DNA from: a virus
Length of the DNA stretch: 64,000 nt
Direction: 5' to 3' (one strand)
IMG/VR virus record: IMGVR_UViG_3300013195_000003
Span: 41,080-105,079 of that record
Under the pieces are notes generated by a model. The model was not told where the DNA came from, made no database searches, and worked only from the letters and a program-made list of their open reading frames with translations. The stretch's first letter is position 1, and the number at the start of each line of letters is the position of its first letter. This document shows positions 8,701 through 17,688 of this stretch, one piece after another. The position numbers and the translations under genes are program-made.

Positions 8701-11700
8701 GTCATCCGATGTACTTCTCTACTACCGATGATGGTATCTTCGGTGGTGGTGTTCGCTTCGGCAATGGTATTACTTATCGTTTGGATGGTGCTTCTGTTGA
8801 TGCAGTTACATTCACTAACAACTTTGATAGCGCTACCACTCGTACAATTACGATAGTTGTTCCTCAAGATTGTCCTGCACTTCTGTACTATGTTTGTGTG
8901 AATCATCAGAGAATGGGTAATCAGATTGTTGTTAACAGCAACATTCAAGGTGATTACAAGCGTCATCCTGATGGTCACTCCAAGATTCTTGGTATGACGT
9001 TTGATGGATATCCTCTCTATGGTCCTTATGGTTACTCTGATCGTGATGATAGCAGCAGTGCTGTCATTCGTATGAAGCCTGCATATCTCCTGAAGCTGGA
9101 GAATAGAGTTCCTGATATGTTCGGTTCGCGTCCTGCGCAAGGTACATATCCTCTCGGAAGCTTTATCGAAGATTTTGAATACCAAGGTGGTGTTGAGGAA
9201 GATAACGTTACCGACGTTACTTTCACTGTACAGGCAGCAACTGCATCGCAAACTGGTAGCGGTGGTCGTTACTATATCTCTGGTGGTTTGTTAACTGGTA
9301 GCGCTGAGAAACCAGCTTTCAACTTTAAGAAAGGTAGAAAGTACATCTTTAATCTTTCTGATGGTTCTAACGAAACGCACGCTATGCTGTTCTCCACAAG
9401 TGGAGATGCACAAGCACAGGGTTGGCACGTGGCAGGTTCTAGTGTGGGTGATGCAAATGCTGTCTATGGTGCTGGTGTCGTCTATAAGTTAGAAAATGTT
9501 GAGGTTGATTATGCTACATATGTCGCTGGTTTTGATGCTGCAACTCAGAGAAGCATTGAGTATACTCCTACATCAAATGCACCTCACGTTCTGTACTATT
9601 TCTGTTACAACCATCCCAATATGGGAGAGCGTATCATTATTGGTGATCTGGACAGCAGAAATGGTCGCTATTGTGTGACACCTGACTATCCGAATGGTAC
9701 TTACGCATACTTTATTACTGAGGATAATAATGGTAACCCTGCCTATCCTTATGTGATGGGTGATAATTACTACTCTGATCCTGTCTTCCCTGGTGGATCT
9801 GCTACCGAAGGTTCTTCCTATGTCTATGACATTGGTGGTCTGCAATTCAACGTGATGCAGAGATATTGGCACGCCATTACGGATGTCAATGCAGGAACTG
9901 GTACGATTATGATCGAACCTGACGCAGCTCAGTTCACTGGTGTTCAAAATGAAGTTGGTGGCAATCTGATCAAGATTGCAAACCTTGAGGGAACAAAGCA
10001 GCGTAGTGATGGTGTTCAACGTTGGATCGATCAGAACCCTGTTGGTAACAAATTGTACTTCCAGACTGAAGCTCAGGAAGATGCTGGTAGTGGTGAGGGT
10101 ACTGAGATCATCTATCTGCCTGTAGATAAGGGTGTTGATGATGGATCTATGAGAGGTTTATTCTCTCCTTATATTGATCTGCTGACCACGTGGTACACAC
10201 CTGCTGGTGCTCTCGGCACCTACAATATCGGTGATACCGTCAATCTGCAACTGGGTGTCTCGTTCCTTAGAACATATGCTGCGGAGACTATTCTTGATCG
10301 CGATTACTCTCTGACTGGTGACTCTATTGCTAACACTGGTTTGTCATTTGACACTGAAACAGGTGTCTTAAGTGGTATTTTGGTTAATAATACCACTCTT
10401 GACCTCACACTGACTGTCGAAGAGAACATCTCTGGTCAGACTCAGACCTATACTATTCAGCTCACAAACACTACAGTTACTGTACAGAATGTTTCTCTGA
10501 AGACCTCTGGTGTTGCTAGAGCGATTGATTATGCTGCAGTTACTAAGAAAGCTGGACAACCTAATGATGATGCTATCTGGGCAGAGAATGCCTGGTACTC
10601 GCGTCCTATGAATTATAAGTCATTCTCTGTTCTTGCTTATCAAACAGGTTACGAGAATACTAACTTTGAGTTTATTCCTCAGTGGCAGATCTTTAAAAAT
10701 AAGGGTGGTGGAACACTGTGGTATAACTTGAATGAGTTCTCTACTGGTCCTGTTGCAGCTGGTCAGTCTTGCCAGATTGAAGAGGGCGATTGGTTTGAGA
10801 ACAACTATGATGCTCGTGATCAGTTCTACGTTTATAATGAAACGTTTGAAGATGTTACTGGACACGAAATTGCTATTTCTTACCTCATTGCTAACAAGTG
10901 GTGGAACTATGATCAAGACTTCTTCCGTTGTAAGCTGCGTTATCGCTTGATCTTTAACTTAGTTGCTAGCGGTAATGATTATGCTGTTGTGGTTAACCAA
11001 TCTGGTTCCACCGTGTTTGAAGTTCCTAAGGGTGCTACATATCGTTTCGATGTAAGTGATGCATCCTGGGCGGGTAAGAACCTTGAACTTAGAGAGTCTC
11101 CAACGGGCAGTGCATATATCGGATCTAATGTCAGACGTTATGGTACTCCTGGCACTCCTGGTGCTTGGGTTGATCTTATCGTCGATGAATCGCATCCTGG
11201 TTCTGTCTTCTACTTTGGGCAGACTGGCGGTAGTACATTTGCTTCGCAGCACATTGACTTCACCTCTGTGTTTACTGCGCTGACATCCAATACTGTACAA
11301 CTTACAGTCAATAATATTCCTAACGTTCCTGCTCAGCCCCTGCTGACAATGGAATCTGGCGCTACATCTATCACTGCAAATACTTACTCTGTGGTGACTG
11401 AGTATGGCGCACTGACACACTTCCCGAATGAGCTTGCCTATCAATCTTCTGGTAGGTCTCCTAAGGATGGTCGTTATCCTGTTCGCCTGCTCTGCACTGA
11501 CCAAAACATTGAGTTCAACTGGTACCGTAAGCTGTACAGTTACGACACCAGTACTGGTGTTAAGTCCTATAACTGGGATACTGTTGCCAATAGTGCCAGC
11601 ACATATGTGCCCCTGAATTCTCCTCACTACAGATCCAGAAGAGATTATGGTAATAGCTTGACCAACTATCACTCTGCTTGCGCACTTGATGGTGCTAGCA

Positions 11701-12878
11701 TCTATCAAGAAAACTACATTAATTTGAATGAGGAATTCCCTCTTCGTGTGAACTATGGTGGTCCTCAGATTGAGATTCCTATTCAATCTTCCTCTACATT
11801 GAATCCTCCTCTGGCAAATAATGGTAGTGTGCTTCGTGTCACTGACCTGCCTTGTAAGGGTGTTCCTCACGGCGAGAATGATCCTTACTCTTATCAGGTT
11901 GTGATTGGAAACGGTGCATCTCTGTCCTCTGTGTCTAACGAGATCAGCGTGATTCCTAACCCACCTGAACTGGGTATGTGGTGGTATGAGTATGATAATG
12001 GTTGGTCTGGTACCGTTTCTAACGGTTACCTGCGTCACGATCAAGGCTTCGTTGATACTACTCTGACCTGTGGTGATTACTTTGGTAACGTTCTGATTCG
12101 CTCCTTCGTTATTGACGTGGGTCCTGCACCTCTGAGTGCACTGCCTTACATTGATATCAACACACTGCAAGTACAAGATTACTATAAGGGTGCACAGAAC
12201 TTTACTGTCAGTAACAACCAGACTCAGGATGTAACAGTTTCCTACACTATTGATGCTGGTCAGTTTACTTGGAGATTGCGTCTGATTAATGAGTTCCCCT
12301 ATATGGAGAACGTGGACGGTGGCACTAGAACTGTGTACACAGTAAATAATCCCACCCACGCTAATGCTCCTACAATTGTTAACACTGGCGACTTCAGCAC
12401 TTATAGTGGTCAATTAGCAGCTGCTACTGGTGTTCTTCGTGAGTGTCCCTTCCGTGGTGACACCAACATTAACCTGCCCGTTGACTTCTCGGTGAAGAAT
12501 GATATTCAACCCGCTATCTTCCCTGCACGTGGTACTCAAAAGATCTACACACTGTGGGTGGAGCTGGTTGAGTCTCCGTTCGATCTGGTTGACTTGATTA
12601 ACCTTGTAGCGGTTGCTGATCCTTGTCAGGATCACACCTATGACTTCGCATACACCTCTAATGGTGCTTGTATTACTCCGTCTAATGACTACTTCTGCAA
12701 CTTCATCAAACCTCTGCGTGATCGTAACCACGCTGAACAACCCATTATCGGTATGGAAGGTGTGGCACAGATCAAGGTAACTGATGGTATTTCGCCAAGA
12801 ACATTGGACTTCCAAGTCCCTGCTCCTTGGCCTGTCCTTTACAGCTACCTGGGCGATTGTAACCCCACTTGCGCATAA
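5661..12878 (+). CDS. Giant YHYH/cupredoxin-like virion protein, rear part of the split subtilase gene
   Basis: Open from 5661, but the first 35 or so codons are out-of-frame repeat; meaningful coding starts at 5769 and no good ribosome site is seen, so this is probably the continuation of the protease gene. Two YHYH domains occur (GVYHY near 219, HSPVIGYAYDGYPIYG near 369-384; FIYHY near 883, GHSKILG...DGYPLYGP near 1105-1122). Their loops hold cupredoxin-like modules at 236-347, 471-580, 588-650, 954-1094 and 1184-1328; three have full H + C-x2-H-x2-M ligand sets. A He_PIG-like Ig module lies near 1540-1605. The last 800 residues are unassigned beta-rich sequence, with a degenerate cupredoxin-like segment near 10950-11270. 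A cell-surface or fibre role is likely. Confidence 0.8.
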   Translation: MGGGMLLQQQQLLVVFLLKLLSTILVLGILRDLQGSDATATATVVDGIITEITINNPGSGYSEAPTVGIAQSAPPNQGNVVHAPDSEFVSGGGSTTSASLNQTTRLLTVVADNLPQPALYGAFPNPNNSNAITGQSYNHTWVYRGGRNISDETPTATTDQDSIGMALNGIQLRHYSHGLNTDLPDGTGCPTGYTFNKIYNSAAFGADNGSGVTDSSGVYHYTTGNFLVNSWKGSSTTYTVTVSDPGSGNKYYLNGGLTPNIILTEGNTYYFDQSDASNGGYPFRVSATQDGVHTQGGVAYEIGVRYQGTPGDGQPGTGLYLQVQPDAPNLFYYCSLYSGYGNAASVTTTNNTAALPSHTTSDIINATHHSPVIGYAYDGYPIYGPIGYASPGSPTTLARMQSSYGLKTQRDGQQYAGSTYNWNVTTDDNLDYDFTGESSGTDVAITANIGDNLVFNVNASYTTGGGGGSTPNTYNLVVTASSFSDYTVSGSDRTGNINGSDPALTFYEGDTINFTVSASGHPFYLKTQAGTGTGNQISGVTNQGTESGTVSWTPGAGSAGTYYYQCEYHSSMVGTITIQSSGGGGGTTVTHPMWIQTVPAPYNPTQVVGAVTNNGSHNATILWNTTTAAAGTYYYVSENAQAMTGTITLSEPVGYAPSTTAYPMGSFVEDYEYVGNGTLDRRNGRFCVTPEFPGGTYAYFMTFDASANPQFPYLLGDQYYGTAVTESDTAPQNPLFEQPASGSCTIGTQIGVVDAVNVIEQGVGYTYANIEFSGGGGVGAQASSNISVLDGYVSGLTLVDQGTDYTSAPTVDIDPPNVGGGTQATGVAQIAITAGNPNSIDKQSFNQNFNWRGGTNYATDTIEAKPLRSVNPFAISSTGAFIYHYSYESGPTPGWTYNAVTNGNLVGEDAYGGFPNTSNVYGYNSSKLLGAYGSVAIAGSNYLSSSYFDLGYRTVNYLVTTAVKTETSPYYNQGGTHQYMLRGDTFTTPTEQPQIDFTRGNTYIFDLSDASNDGHPMYFSTTDDGIFGGGVRFGNGITYRLDGASVDAVTFTNNFDSATTRTITIVVPQDCPALLYYVCVNHQRMGNQIVVNSNIQGDYKRHPDGHSKILGMTFDGYPLYGPYGYSDRDDSSSAVIRMKPAYLLKLENRVPDMFGSRPAQGTYPLGSFIEDFEYQGGVEEDNVTDVTFTVQAATASQTGSGGRYYISGGLLTGSAEKPAFNFKKGRKYIFNLSDGSNETHAMLFSTSGDAQAQGWHVAGSSVGDANAVYGAGVVYKLENVEVDYATYVAGFDAATQRSIEYTPTSNAPHVLYYFCYNHPNMGERIIIGDLDSRNGRYCVTPDYPNGTYAYFITEDNNGNPAYPYVMGDNYYSDPVFPGGSATEGSSYVYDIGGLQFNVMQRYWHAITDVNAGTGTIMIEPDAAQFTGVQNEVGGNLIKIANLEGTKQRSDGVQRWIDQNPVGNKLYFQTEAQEDAGSGEGTEIIYLPVDKGVDDGSMRGLFSPYIDLLTTWYTPAGALGTYNIGDTVNLQLGVSFLRTYAAETILDRDYSLTGDSIANTGLSFDTETGVLSGILVNNTTLDLTLTVEENISGQTQTYTIQLTNTTVTVQNVSLKTSGVARAIDYAAVTKKAGQPNDDAIWAENAWYSRPMNYKSFSVLAYQTGYENTNFEFIPQWQIFKNKGGGTLWYNLNEFSTGPVAAGQSCQIEEGDWFENNYDARDQFYVYNETFEDVTGHEIAISYLIANKWWNYDQDFFRCKLRYRLIFNLVASGNDYAVVVNQSGSTVFEVPKGATYRFDVSDASWAGKNLELRESPTGSAYIGSNVRRYGTPGTPGAWVDLIVDESHPGSVFYFGQTGGSTFASQHIDFTSVFTALTSNTVQLTVNNIPNVPAQPLLTMESGATSITANTYSVVTEYGALTHFPNELAYQSSGRSPKDGRYPVRLLCTDQNIEFNWYRKLYSYDTSTGVKSYNWDTVANSASTYVPLNSPHYRSRRDYGNSLTNYHSACALDGASIYQENYINLNEEFPLRVNYGGPQIEIPIQSSSTLNPPLANNGSVLRVTDLPCKGVPHGENDPYSYQVVIGNGASLSSVSNEISVIPNPPELGMWWYEYDNGWSGTVSNGYLRHDQGFVDTTLTCGDYFGNVLIRSFVIDVGPAPLSALPYIDINTLQVQDYYKGAQNFTVSNNQTQDVTVSYTIDAGQFTWRLRLINEFPYMENVDGGTRTVYTVNNPTHANAPTIVNTGDFSTYSGQLAAATGVLRECPFRGDTNINLPVDFSVKNDIQPAIFPARGTQKIYTLWVELVESPFDLVDLINLVAVADPCQDHTYDFAYTSNGACITPSNDYFCNFIKPLRDRNHAEQPIIGMEGVAQIKVTDGISPRTLDFQVPAPWPVLYSYLGDCNPTCA
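5672..5865 (+). repeat. 97-bp imperfect tandem duplication that breaks the giant reading frame
   Basis: Copy 1 is 5672-5768 and copy 2 is 5769-5865. Over the first 91 bp they differ at five positions, and at each one copy 1 carries G or T. One change turns a GAA codon into the TAA stop at 5714. The 97-bp period shifts the frame by one, and the last bases of copy 1 bring further stops (TAG 5765, TGA 5768). Deleting either copy restores one frame. A run of six G lies just upstream (5663-5668). Confidence 0.9.
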
Positions 12879-12902
12879 ATTACTGTATAGGAACCAAGCA
12901 AA

Positions 12903-14849
12903 ATGGCATTAATTTTCCCACCCGCTCTTGGGAGTATTCCATCGCCTGCATCGTTGACACCAACTTTAGTCTCCACTACATTTAGTGGAGAGACTGGGGT
13001 TGGTGCGCACGACTCGACAGACTGGCAAATTGCCACAGAGAATACTTTCAGCTCAGCTTCTTTAGTCTATAACCAGAATGATACCGTCAACTTAACATCG
13101 TTGACAATTCCGTCTTCTACATTATCTTCTGATACTTTTTATTATGTTCGTATCAGACATCGCGATGATGCGGGTGAGATTTCTAATTGGTCGCAAGTAG
13201 CAGAATTTAACACTGGTCTTCCGATTGGTACGCCAACGGTTACAGTTAGTTCACCTACTCCATTAGTTCCTGTTATTGTATCATCAGCTTTCGCTGGTGC
13301 TAATACACATACTAGATCTGATTGGCAAATTGCTACTGATATCCTGTTCACCAATATTGTTGAGCAGTTAATTGATAGTCCTTCCAGTCTGAATCAATAT
13401 TCGCCACAAAGCTTGGTATATAATACTCTGTATTATGTTAGAGTAAGATATAAAGATAATTTAAATACCTATTCTGACTACAGTGCTCCTGTATCATTCT
13501 ATACAGATACACAAACGAATGTCAATCCTAAGATTGATCGCCCTTCAATTTTAGCACCAGTCGATAATGCTTCTAATGTAACCATTACACCCACAATTAC
13601 ATCGAGTGGTTTTAGTGGTGCTAATGGTGCAACGCACGTGTCTTCTACCTGGGAAGTTGCATTTACACCTACATTTGGCAGTAGTTCTGGTCTAGCACCT
13701 GGAGCTGTTGGTACTACTTCTCCTCAGATTGAAAATACTAGCGGTCTGATTTATAGATCTGCAGGTGATATTAACAACAAAACTTCTATCACTCTCCAAT
13801 CTGGCATTTTAGAAGAAGCGAAAACATATTATGTTCGTGTTCGTTATGAATATATTGACCTTCAAAATACCAGCTGGTACTCAGAATGGTCGGAACCAAT
13901 TCAGTTCAATACTGTTGCTGTTCCTGGTGAGGTTCAATGTCCCTCTGTTACAAGTGTGATCGAATCCACTATCTATGATAGAATGGATGTTACGACATCG
14001 ACATATGTTGCAACTCAAACAGCTGGACAAACTCACGTTCATAGTGACTGGCAGGTTGCAACAGATGCTGGATTTACAAATTTAGTGATTGTCGCAACTG
14101 AGGATAATACGAACAAAACTCTGTTCCCAATTCCTCTCGATTCTATTCGTCCTTCTACAAACTATTATGTTAGAGTTCGTTACTATAATGGCAGCATTTA
14201 CTCTGCTTATTCTCCTGGGTACGTCTTCCAATCGCCTGCAACCGCAACTGGTACCCTGCAAGATTTCACGCGAGTCCAGACGGACACGCTAGATGACCTC
14301 TCGGTGTCCACAAACAAGATCATTAACTTGAGTGTGACGACACCGAAACTGGGAGACAATGCTGTGACAGCAGCTAAGATCGCCACAGGTGGTATCATCG
14401 CTACTAACCTCCAAAACGGAGCAATCACTGAACCTAAGTTATATCAAGTAAGTGGTAGTGAAGCAGTCACCACACCCACAATGCGTGATGGTGCTGTGAC
14501 TTCACCTAAGTTAGCTGATGGTGCAGCAACTTCATCCAAGATTGACATCAGTGGTGCTACTGATCCTGTTTCACCTGTTGAGGGTCAAGTGTTTTATAAC
14601 ACTGCTCAAAGCACATTCAAAACATATAATGGTACAAACTGGAAAGAGTCTGGTGATGCTGGTGACTACTACATCATCCGCAAACCAACGCCAGGCAATA
14701 CGAACTTAACAGTTGTTTACGCTGGTAGACAAACTAACATTTCGTATGCAGAATACTCTGCAGCAGAGAATACCCACCAGTTCTTCGCACCAAGCGGTCT
14801 GGAATTCAATATAGATAGTAGTGGGCATCTTGTCGTCACCGTAAGATAA
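12903..14849 (+). CDS. Fibre-like virion protein with fibronectin-type repeats
   Basis: 648 aa. Four repeats of about 100 residues share HSDWQIATD..F near the start and YYVRVRY.D....SDYS near the end, like fibronectin type III or surface-binding modules. From about 455 the sequence changes to short repeats of the form NGAITEPKL / DGAVTSPKL, which resemble trimeric beta-helix fibre shafts and recur at the start of the gene at 61523. The C-terminal 110 residues form a separate tip. An AGGA-like ribosome site precedes the ATG. CATAAATT at 12874 is a weak late-promoter match. Probably a host-recognition fibre; the receptor is unknown. Confidence 0.75.
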   Translation: MALIFPPALGSIPSPASLTPTLVSTTFSGETGVGAHDSTDWQIATENTFSSASLVYNQNDTVNLTSLTIPSSTLSSDTFYYVRIRHRDDAGEISNWSQVAEFNTGLPIGTPTVTVSSPTPLVPVIVSSAFAGANTHTRSDWQIATDILFTNIVEQLIDSPSSLNQYSPQSLVYNTLYYVRVRYKDNLNTYSDYSAPVSFYTDTQTNVNPKIDRPSILAPVDNASNVTITPTITSSGFSGANGATHVSSTWEVAFTPTFGSSSGLAPGAVGTTSPQIENTSGLIYRSAGDINNKTSITLQSGILEEAKTYYVRVRYEYIDLQNTSWYSEWSEPIQFNTVAVPGEVQCPSVTSVIESTIYDRMDVTTSTYVATQTAGQTHVHSDWQVATDAGFTNLVIVATEDNTNKTLFPIPLDSIRPSTNYYVRVRYYNGSIYSAYSPGYVFQSPATATGTLQDFTRVQTDTLDDLSVSTNKIINLSVTTPKLGDNAVTAAKIATGGIIATNLQNGAITEPKLYQVSGSEAVTTPTMRDGAVTSPKLADGAATSSKIDISGATDPVSPVEGQVFYNTAQSTFKTYNGTNWKESGDAGDYYIIRKPTPGNTNLTVVYAGRQTNISYAEYSAAENTHQFFAPSGLEFNIDSSGHLVVTVR

Positions 14850-16109
14850 ATGGCAGAATTTTTCATCGACGTTGGTAAGATTAAGCTTACCTGGCAAGGC
14901 AACTGGTCATCTTCCACAGATTATGTGGTTGATGACCTTGTGTGGTATGATGACGGCAGTACCGTTAGTACTTACATTTGTGTTGCCGACAATACAAACC
15001 AAGGACCATCTGTTACTGGTACAGTAAACACTAGTTACTGGAATCTATTTGCTGGTGGTGGTCTTGCTGGTGGTTTGCAACCTGGAGGTACTACATCTAA
15101 TCAGATTCAGTATAGATCTGGTTTAGCACTGGGTGCTGAAACTGGATTTGAATATGATCCTGCAACTGACATTATGTCGGTCCCTGCTATCAGTATTGGT
15201 GGTAGTGCAGCTGGTTCTCCCGCATATGATCTGGATGTTACTGGTACAATGCGTGCCACTCAGATCTGGGAAGGTGCCAATCAATTGACATATAATATCA
15301 GTGGTGGACAGGTTACTACTGGTACTATTGACAATGCTAGACTGCCTGCAACAATTTCTGTTACTGACTTAGCAGCATCCGCAGGACTTGTTATTAAGAC
15401 TGATGGTCTGGTTTATGACACTTCCACTGATCGTGTTGGCATTGGTACTGCCGTACCTGCAGCACGTTTGGATGTTAAATCAATTGCATTATCAACAGCT
15501 GATGATGTAGTTGCTCGTTTTAGATCTGATCATACCAATGCATTTGGTACGTTCATTGAAGTGATGCCTAATACATCACAGGCACAGAAGTCTGGTATTC
15601 ATTTACATAAGAACTCTCTTAGAAGTGAACCTGCTACTATCGTTAATGATGGTGGTGTTCTTACCATTAGCACAGAGGATACTGCTAATCCTACAGTAAA
15701 TATGGATTTGGGTGGTGTTAACAAATTTATGTTGACATCTGATTTGTTAGAGGTCAATACACCATTAAGACTTAATGGTTGTTTTGATGAAGCTGTGGAT
15801 AATACTACTATCAGCTCTGGTACTGTTACTATCGATGCAACAGATGCATCTGTGTTTGCAATTACTAGAACTGAAGCTATCACTTCGATGAGCATTAATT
15901 TGCCAGCAAATGCTCGTGGTGTTTCTGTTACTTTGGTGATGACATCTAATGGTAGTTACTCTATTGCCTGGCCACCTAATACTAAGTGGGCTGGTGGTAC
16001 ACCTCCTACATTATCTTCCGTTGCTGGTAGAATTGACGTGGTTACATTATCAACTACTAATAATGGTCTGTCTTGGTTAGGTTTCGTTGGAGGACTTGAT
16101 TTCCAATGA
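14850..16109 (+). CDS. Fibre-like virion protein with carbohydrate-binding-like N-terminus
   Basis: 419 aa, starting directly after the previous stop. Residues 1-70 (IDVGKIKLTWQGNW...Y.VDDLVWYDD..YICV......W) look like a small CBM5/12-type aromatic module and match the N-terminus of the gene at 16765. The middle has phage fibre motifs (QIQYRSG, VGIGTAVPAARLDV). The end (TKWAGGTPP..SS..., then a LSWLGFVGG tip) matches the C-terminus of the 16765 product. It overlaps the next gene by 4 nt (ATGA). Likely a trimeric fibre or a base for one. Confidence 0.7.
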   Translation: MAEFFIDVGKIKLTWQGNWSSSTDYVVDDLVWYDDGSTVSTYICVADNTNQGPSVTGTVNTSYWNLFAGGGLAGGLQPGGTTSNQIQYRSGLALGAETGFEYDPATDIMSVPAISIGGSAAGSPAYDLDVTGTMRATQIWEGANQLTYNISGGQVTTGTIDNARLPATISVTDLAASAGLVIKTDGLVYDTSTDRVGIGTAVPAARLDVKSIALSTADDVVARFRSDHTNAFGTFIEVMPNTSQAQKSGIHLHKNSLRSEPATIVNDGGVLTISTEDTANPTVNMDLGGVNKFMLTSDLLEVNTPLRLNGCFDEAVDNTTISSGTVTIDATDASVFAITRTEAITSMSINLPANARGVSVTLVMTSNGSYSIAWPPNTKWAGGTPPTLSSVAGRIDVVTLSTTNNGLSWLGFVGGLDFQ

Positions 16110-16729
16110 GTCCTATTGGATTTTCAAAAGGTATTATTTTTGCTGCTGGATCAGGTTCTGGTGGCGGTATCTCTGGTCCACCTGAATGGAACTATGCTGA
16201 TGGCGCTAGTCTTGGGACACCTAATACAGGAACAACTGTTAATATTATCCTAGCAACCAATGTTGATTCGTACCGCCTAACTGGCGATTTACTCCCAGAA
16301 CTGTCACTTGCTGTTGTTAATAATGAATTGATTCTTTCTGGAACTCTTGATGAATTCGGATTTGCAGCTGTGCAGGTAGACGAGGGCAATAGCTATACCT
16401 TACGTGCACAAGATTTTGGTGTTACGAAGACATTCCAGATTAGTATTTCTGGCGAGCAAAGAGAATTTACCCATAGACAGATTGGTAATACTCTTATTTC
16501 TAAGCAGTATGAATCGTATGGTACACCTAATTCTACTTGGAATGGATTGACATCGCAGCAGCAAGATGCAACTCAGAATGTCTCTGCTAGTAATGGTAAC
16601 TGTCATTCTGGTACACAACGATTGTCTAATGGTGGTGTGACTGAAGTCAGTATCAATTCTAGCAATGGTAACTATGGCGACCCTTGTGTGGGTACATACA
16701 AGCGTGTCTTCACCTATTATACTATCTGA
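16106..16729 (+). CDS. Small virion or fibre-associated protein
   Basis: 207 aa. The ATG overlaps the preceding TGA, so translation is coupled. The N-terminus (KGIIFAAGSGSGGG) is glycine-rich and resembles the start of the product at 17689 (LFAAKGMMSSGGGG). A beta-rich domain at 30-120 has Ig-like spacing (LILSGTLDEFGFAAVQV). The C-terminal 90 residues are Asn/Ser/Gly-rich with three Cys-like spaced turns. No family was recognised; position between fibre genes suggests a structural role. Confidence 0.6.
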   Translation: MSPIGFSKGIIFAAGSGSGGGISGPPEWNYADGASLGTPNTGTTVNIILATNVDSYRLTGDLLPELSLAVVNNELILSGTLDEFGFAAVQVDEGNSYTLRAQDFGVTKTFQISISGEQREFTHRQIGNTLISKQYESYGTPNSTWNGLTSQQQDATQNVSASNGNCHSGTQRLSNGGVTEVSINSSNGNYGDPCVGTYKRVFTYYTI

Positions 16730-16735
16730 TAAATA
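16728..16735 (+). promoter_or_regulatory. Late promoter candidate GATAAATA
   Basis: Seven of eight bases match TATAAATA. The site overlaps the preceding stop codon and lies 29 nt before the ATG at 16765; an AGAGAA purine stretch in between may serve as the ribosome site. Confidence 0.45.
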
Positions 16736-16764
16736 AACAAAGAGAACAAGTATCCTGAGATTAG

Positions 16765-17685
16765 ATGGCTCTCACAATCGACGTTGGTAAGATTAAAATT
16801 AAGTGGAGAGGCACATATAATGCTGCTACCGCTTATGAGATTGATGATGCTGTAAGTTTCTACGATGGAGCTACAACATCAGCATATATTTGTGTTGCAA
16901 ATACCACTGGTAATGATCCTGCAGCTAACAACGTACTGCACCCTAGTTGGGAATACTTAGCACGAGGTACCGAATCTGCATCTGGTGGTACTGCAGATGG
17001 TCAGGTTCAATATAAATCTGGCACTGGATTTGCTGGTGAAACAGGATTTAGTTATGATGCTGCTACAGATACACTTACAGCTCCTAACGCTACCATTACT
17101 GGCAACCTCACAGTTAGTGGTACAACCACAACTGTAGACACTACAAACACGACGATTTCTGATAACACAATCGTCTTGAATAGTGGTGAGACTGGTGCTG
17201 GTGTTACTCATCCTGATGGTACTGCTGGTATTGAGATTGAGAGAGGAACATCTCTTAATAGTAGTGTAGTTTGGGATGAGACTAACGATTACTTCACGCA
17301 TTTAGTTGGCGGTGGTAGTCCAGCTAGATTGCACGTAGCATCTTATTCTGAGACTGTTATTGCTGAGTCTATCAGCTCTGGTTCTTTGTCAATTGATTTG
17401 ACACAGGGTGCTATCCATACTGCTACGTTATCTGAGAACATTACTTCTTTCAATATCACTGGTGAACAAGCAGGTGCATCTACTAGTTTCATTCTTGTTT
17501 TAACACAAGATGGTGTGGGCGGTAGAACTGTTGACCTCTCTAATTTCACTGGTCGTACTGTTAAATGGGCAGGTGGTGTGGTTCCAACTATGTCATCCAA
17601 CCCTAATGTGACAGATATTTTCCTCTTTACCACATTTAATGGTGGTACAATCTACTACGGATTCACATCTGGTCAGGAGTTCTGA
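16765..17685 (+). CDS. Fibre-like virion protein, relative of the 14850 product
   Basis: 306 aa. Its N-terminal 70 residues (IDVGKIKIKWRGTYN...YEIDDAVSFYDG) and its tip (KWAGGVVPTMSS...YYGFTSGQEF) match the product of 14850, so the two share end modules around different middles. The middle (NLTVSGTTTTVDTTNTTISD, then GIEIERGTS) is the short beta-prism motif also present in the 61523 product. The C-terminal tip type is common on phage fibres that bind surface sugars. It follows the GATAAATA site and is 3 nt from the next gene. Confidence 0.75.
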   Translation: MALTIDVGKIKIKWRGTYNAATAYEIDDAVSFYDGATTSAYICVANTTGNDPAANNVLHPSWEYLARGTESASGGTADGQVQYKSGTGFAGETGFSYDAATDTLTAPNATITGNLTVSGTTTTVDTTNTTISDNTIVLNSGETGAGVTHPDGTAGIEIERGTSLNSSVVWDETNDYFTHLVGGGSPARLHVASYSETVIAESISSGSLSIDLTQGAIHTATLSENITSFNITGEQAGASTSFILVLTQDGVGGRTVDLSNFTGRTVKWAGGVVPTMSSNPNVTDIFLFTTFNGGTIYYGFTSGQEF

Positions 17686-17688
17686 TAA

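Noticed and set aside
10959-12413. Long minus-strand open frame (484 codons) within the giant YHYH gene
   Set aside because: Composition is that of a reverse shadow (Thr/Ile/Arg/Cys-rich, no domain), while the plus strand has clear protein domains and regular codon use.
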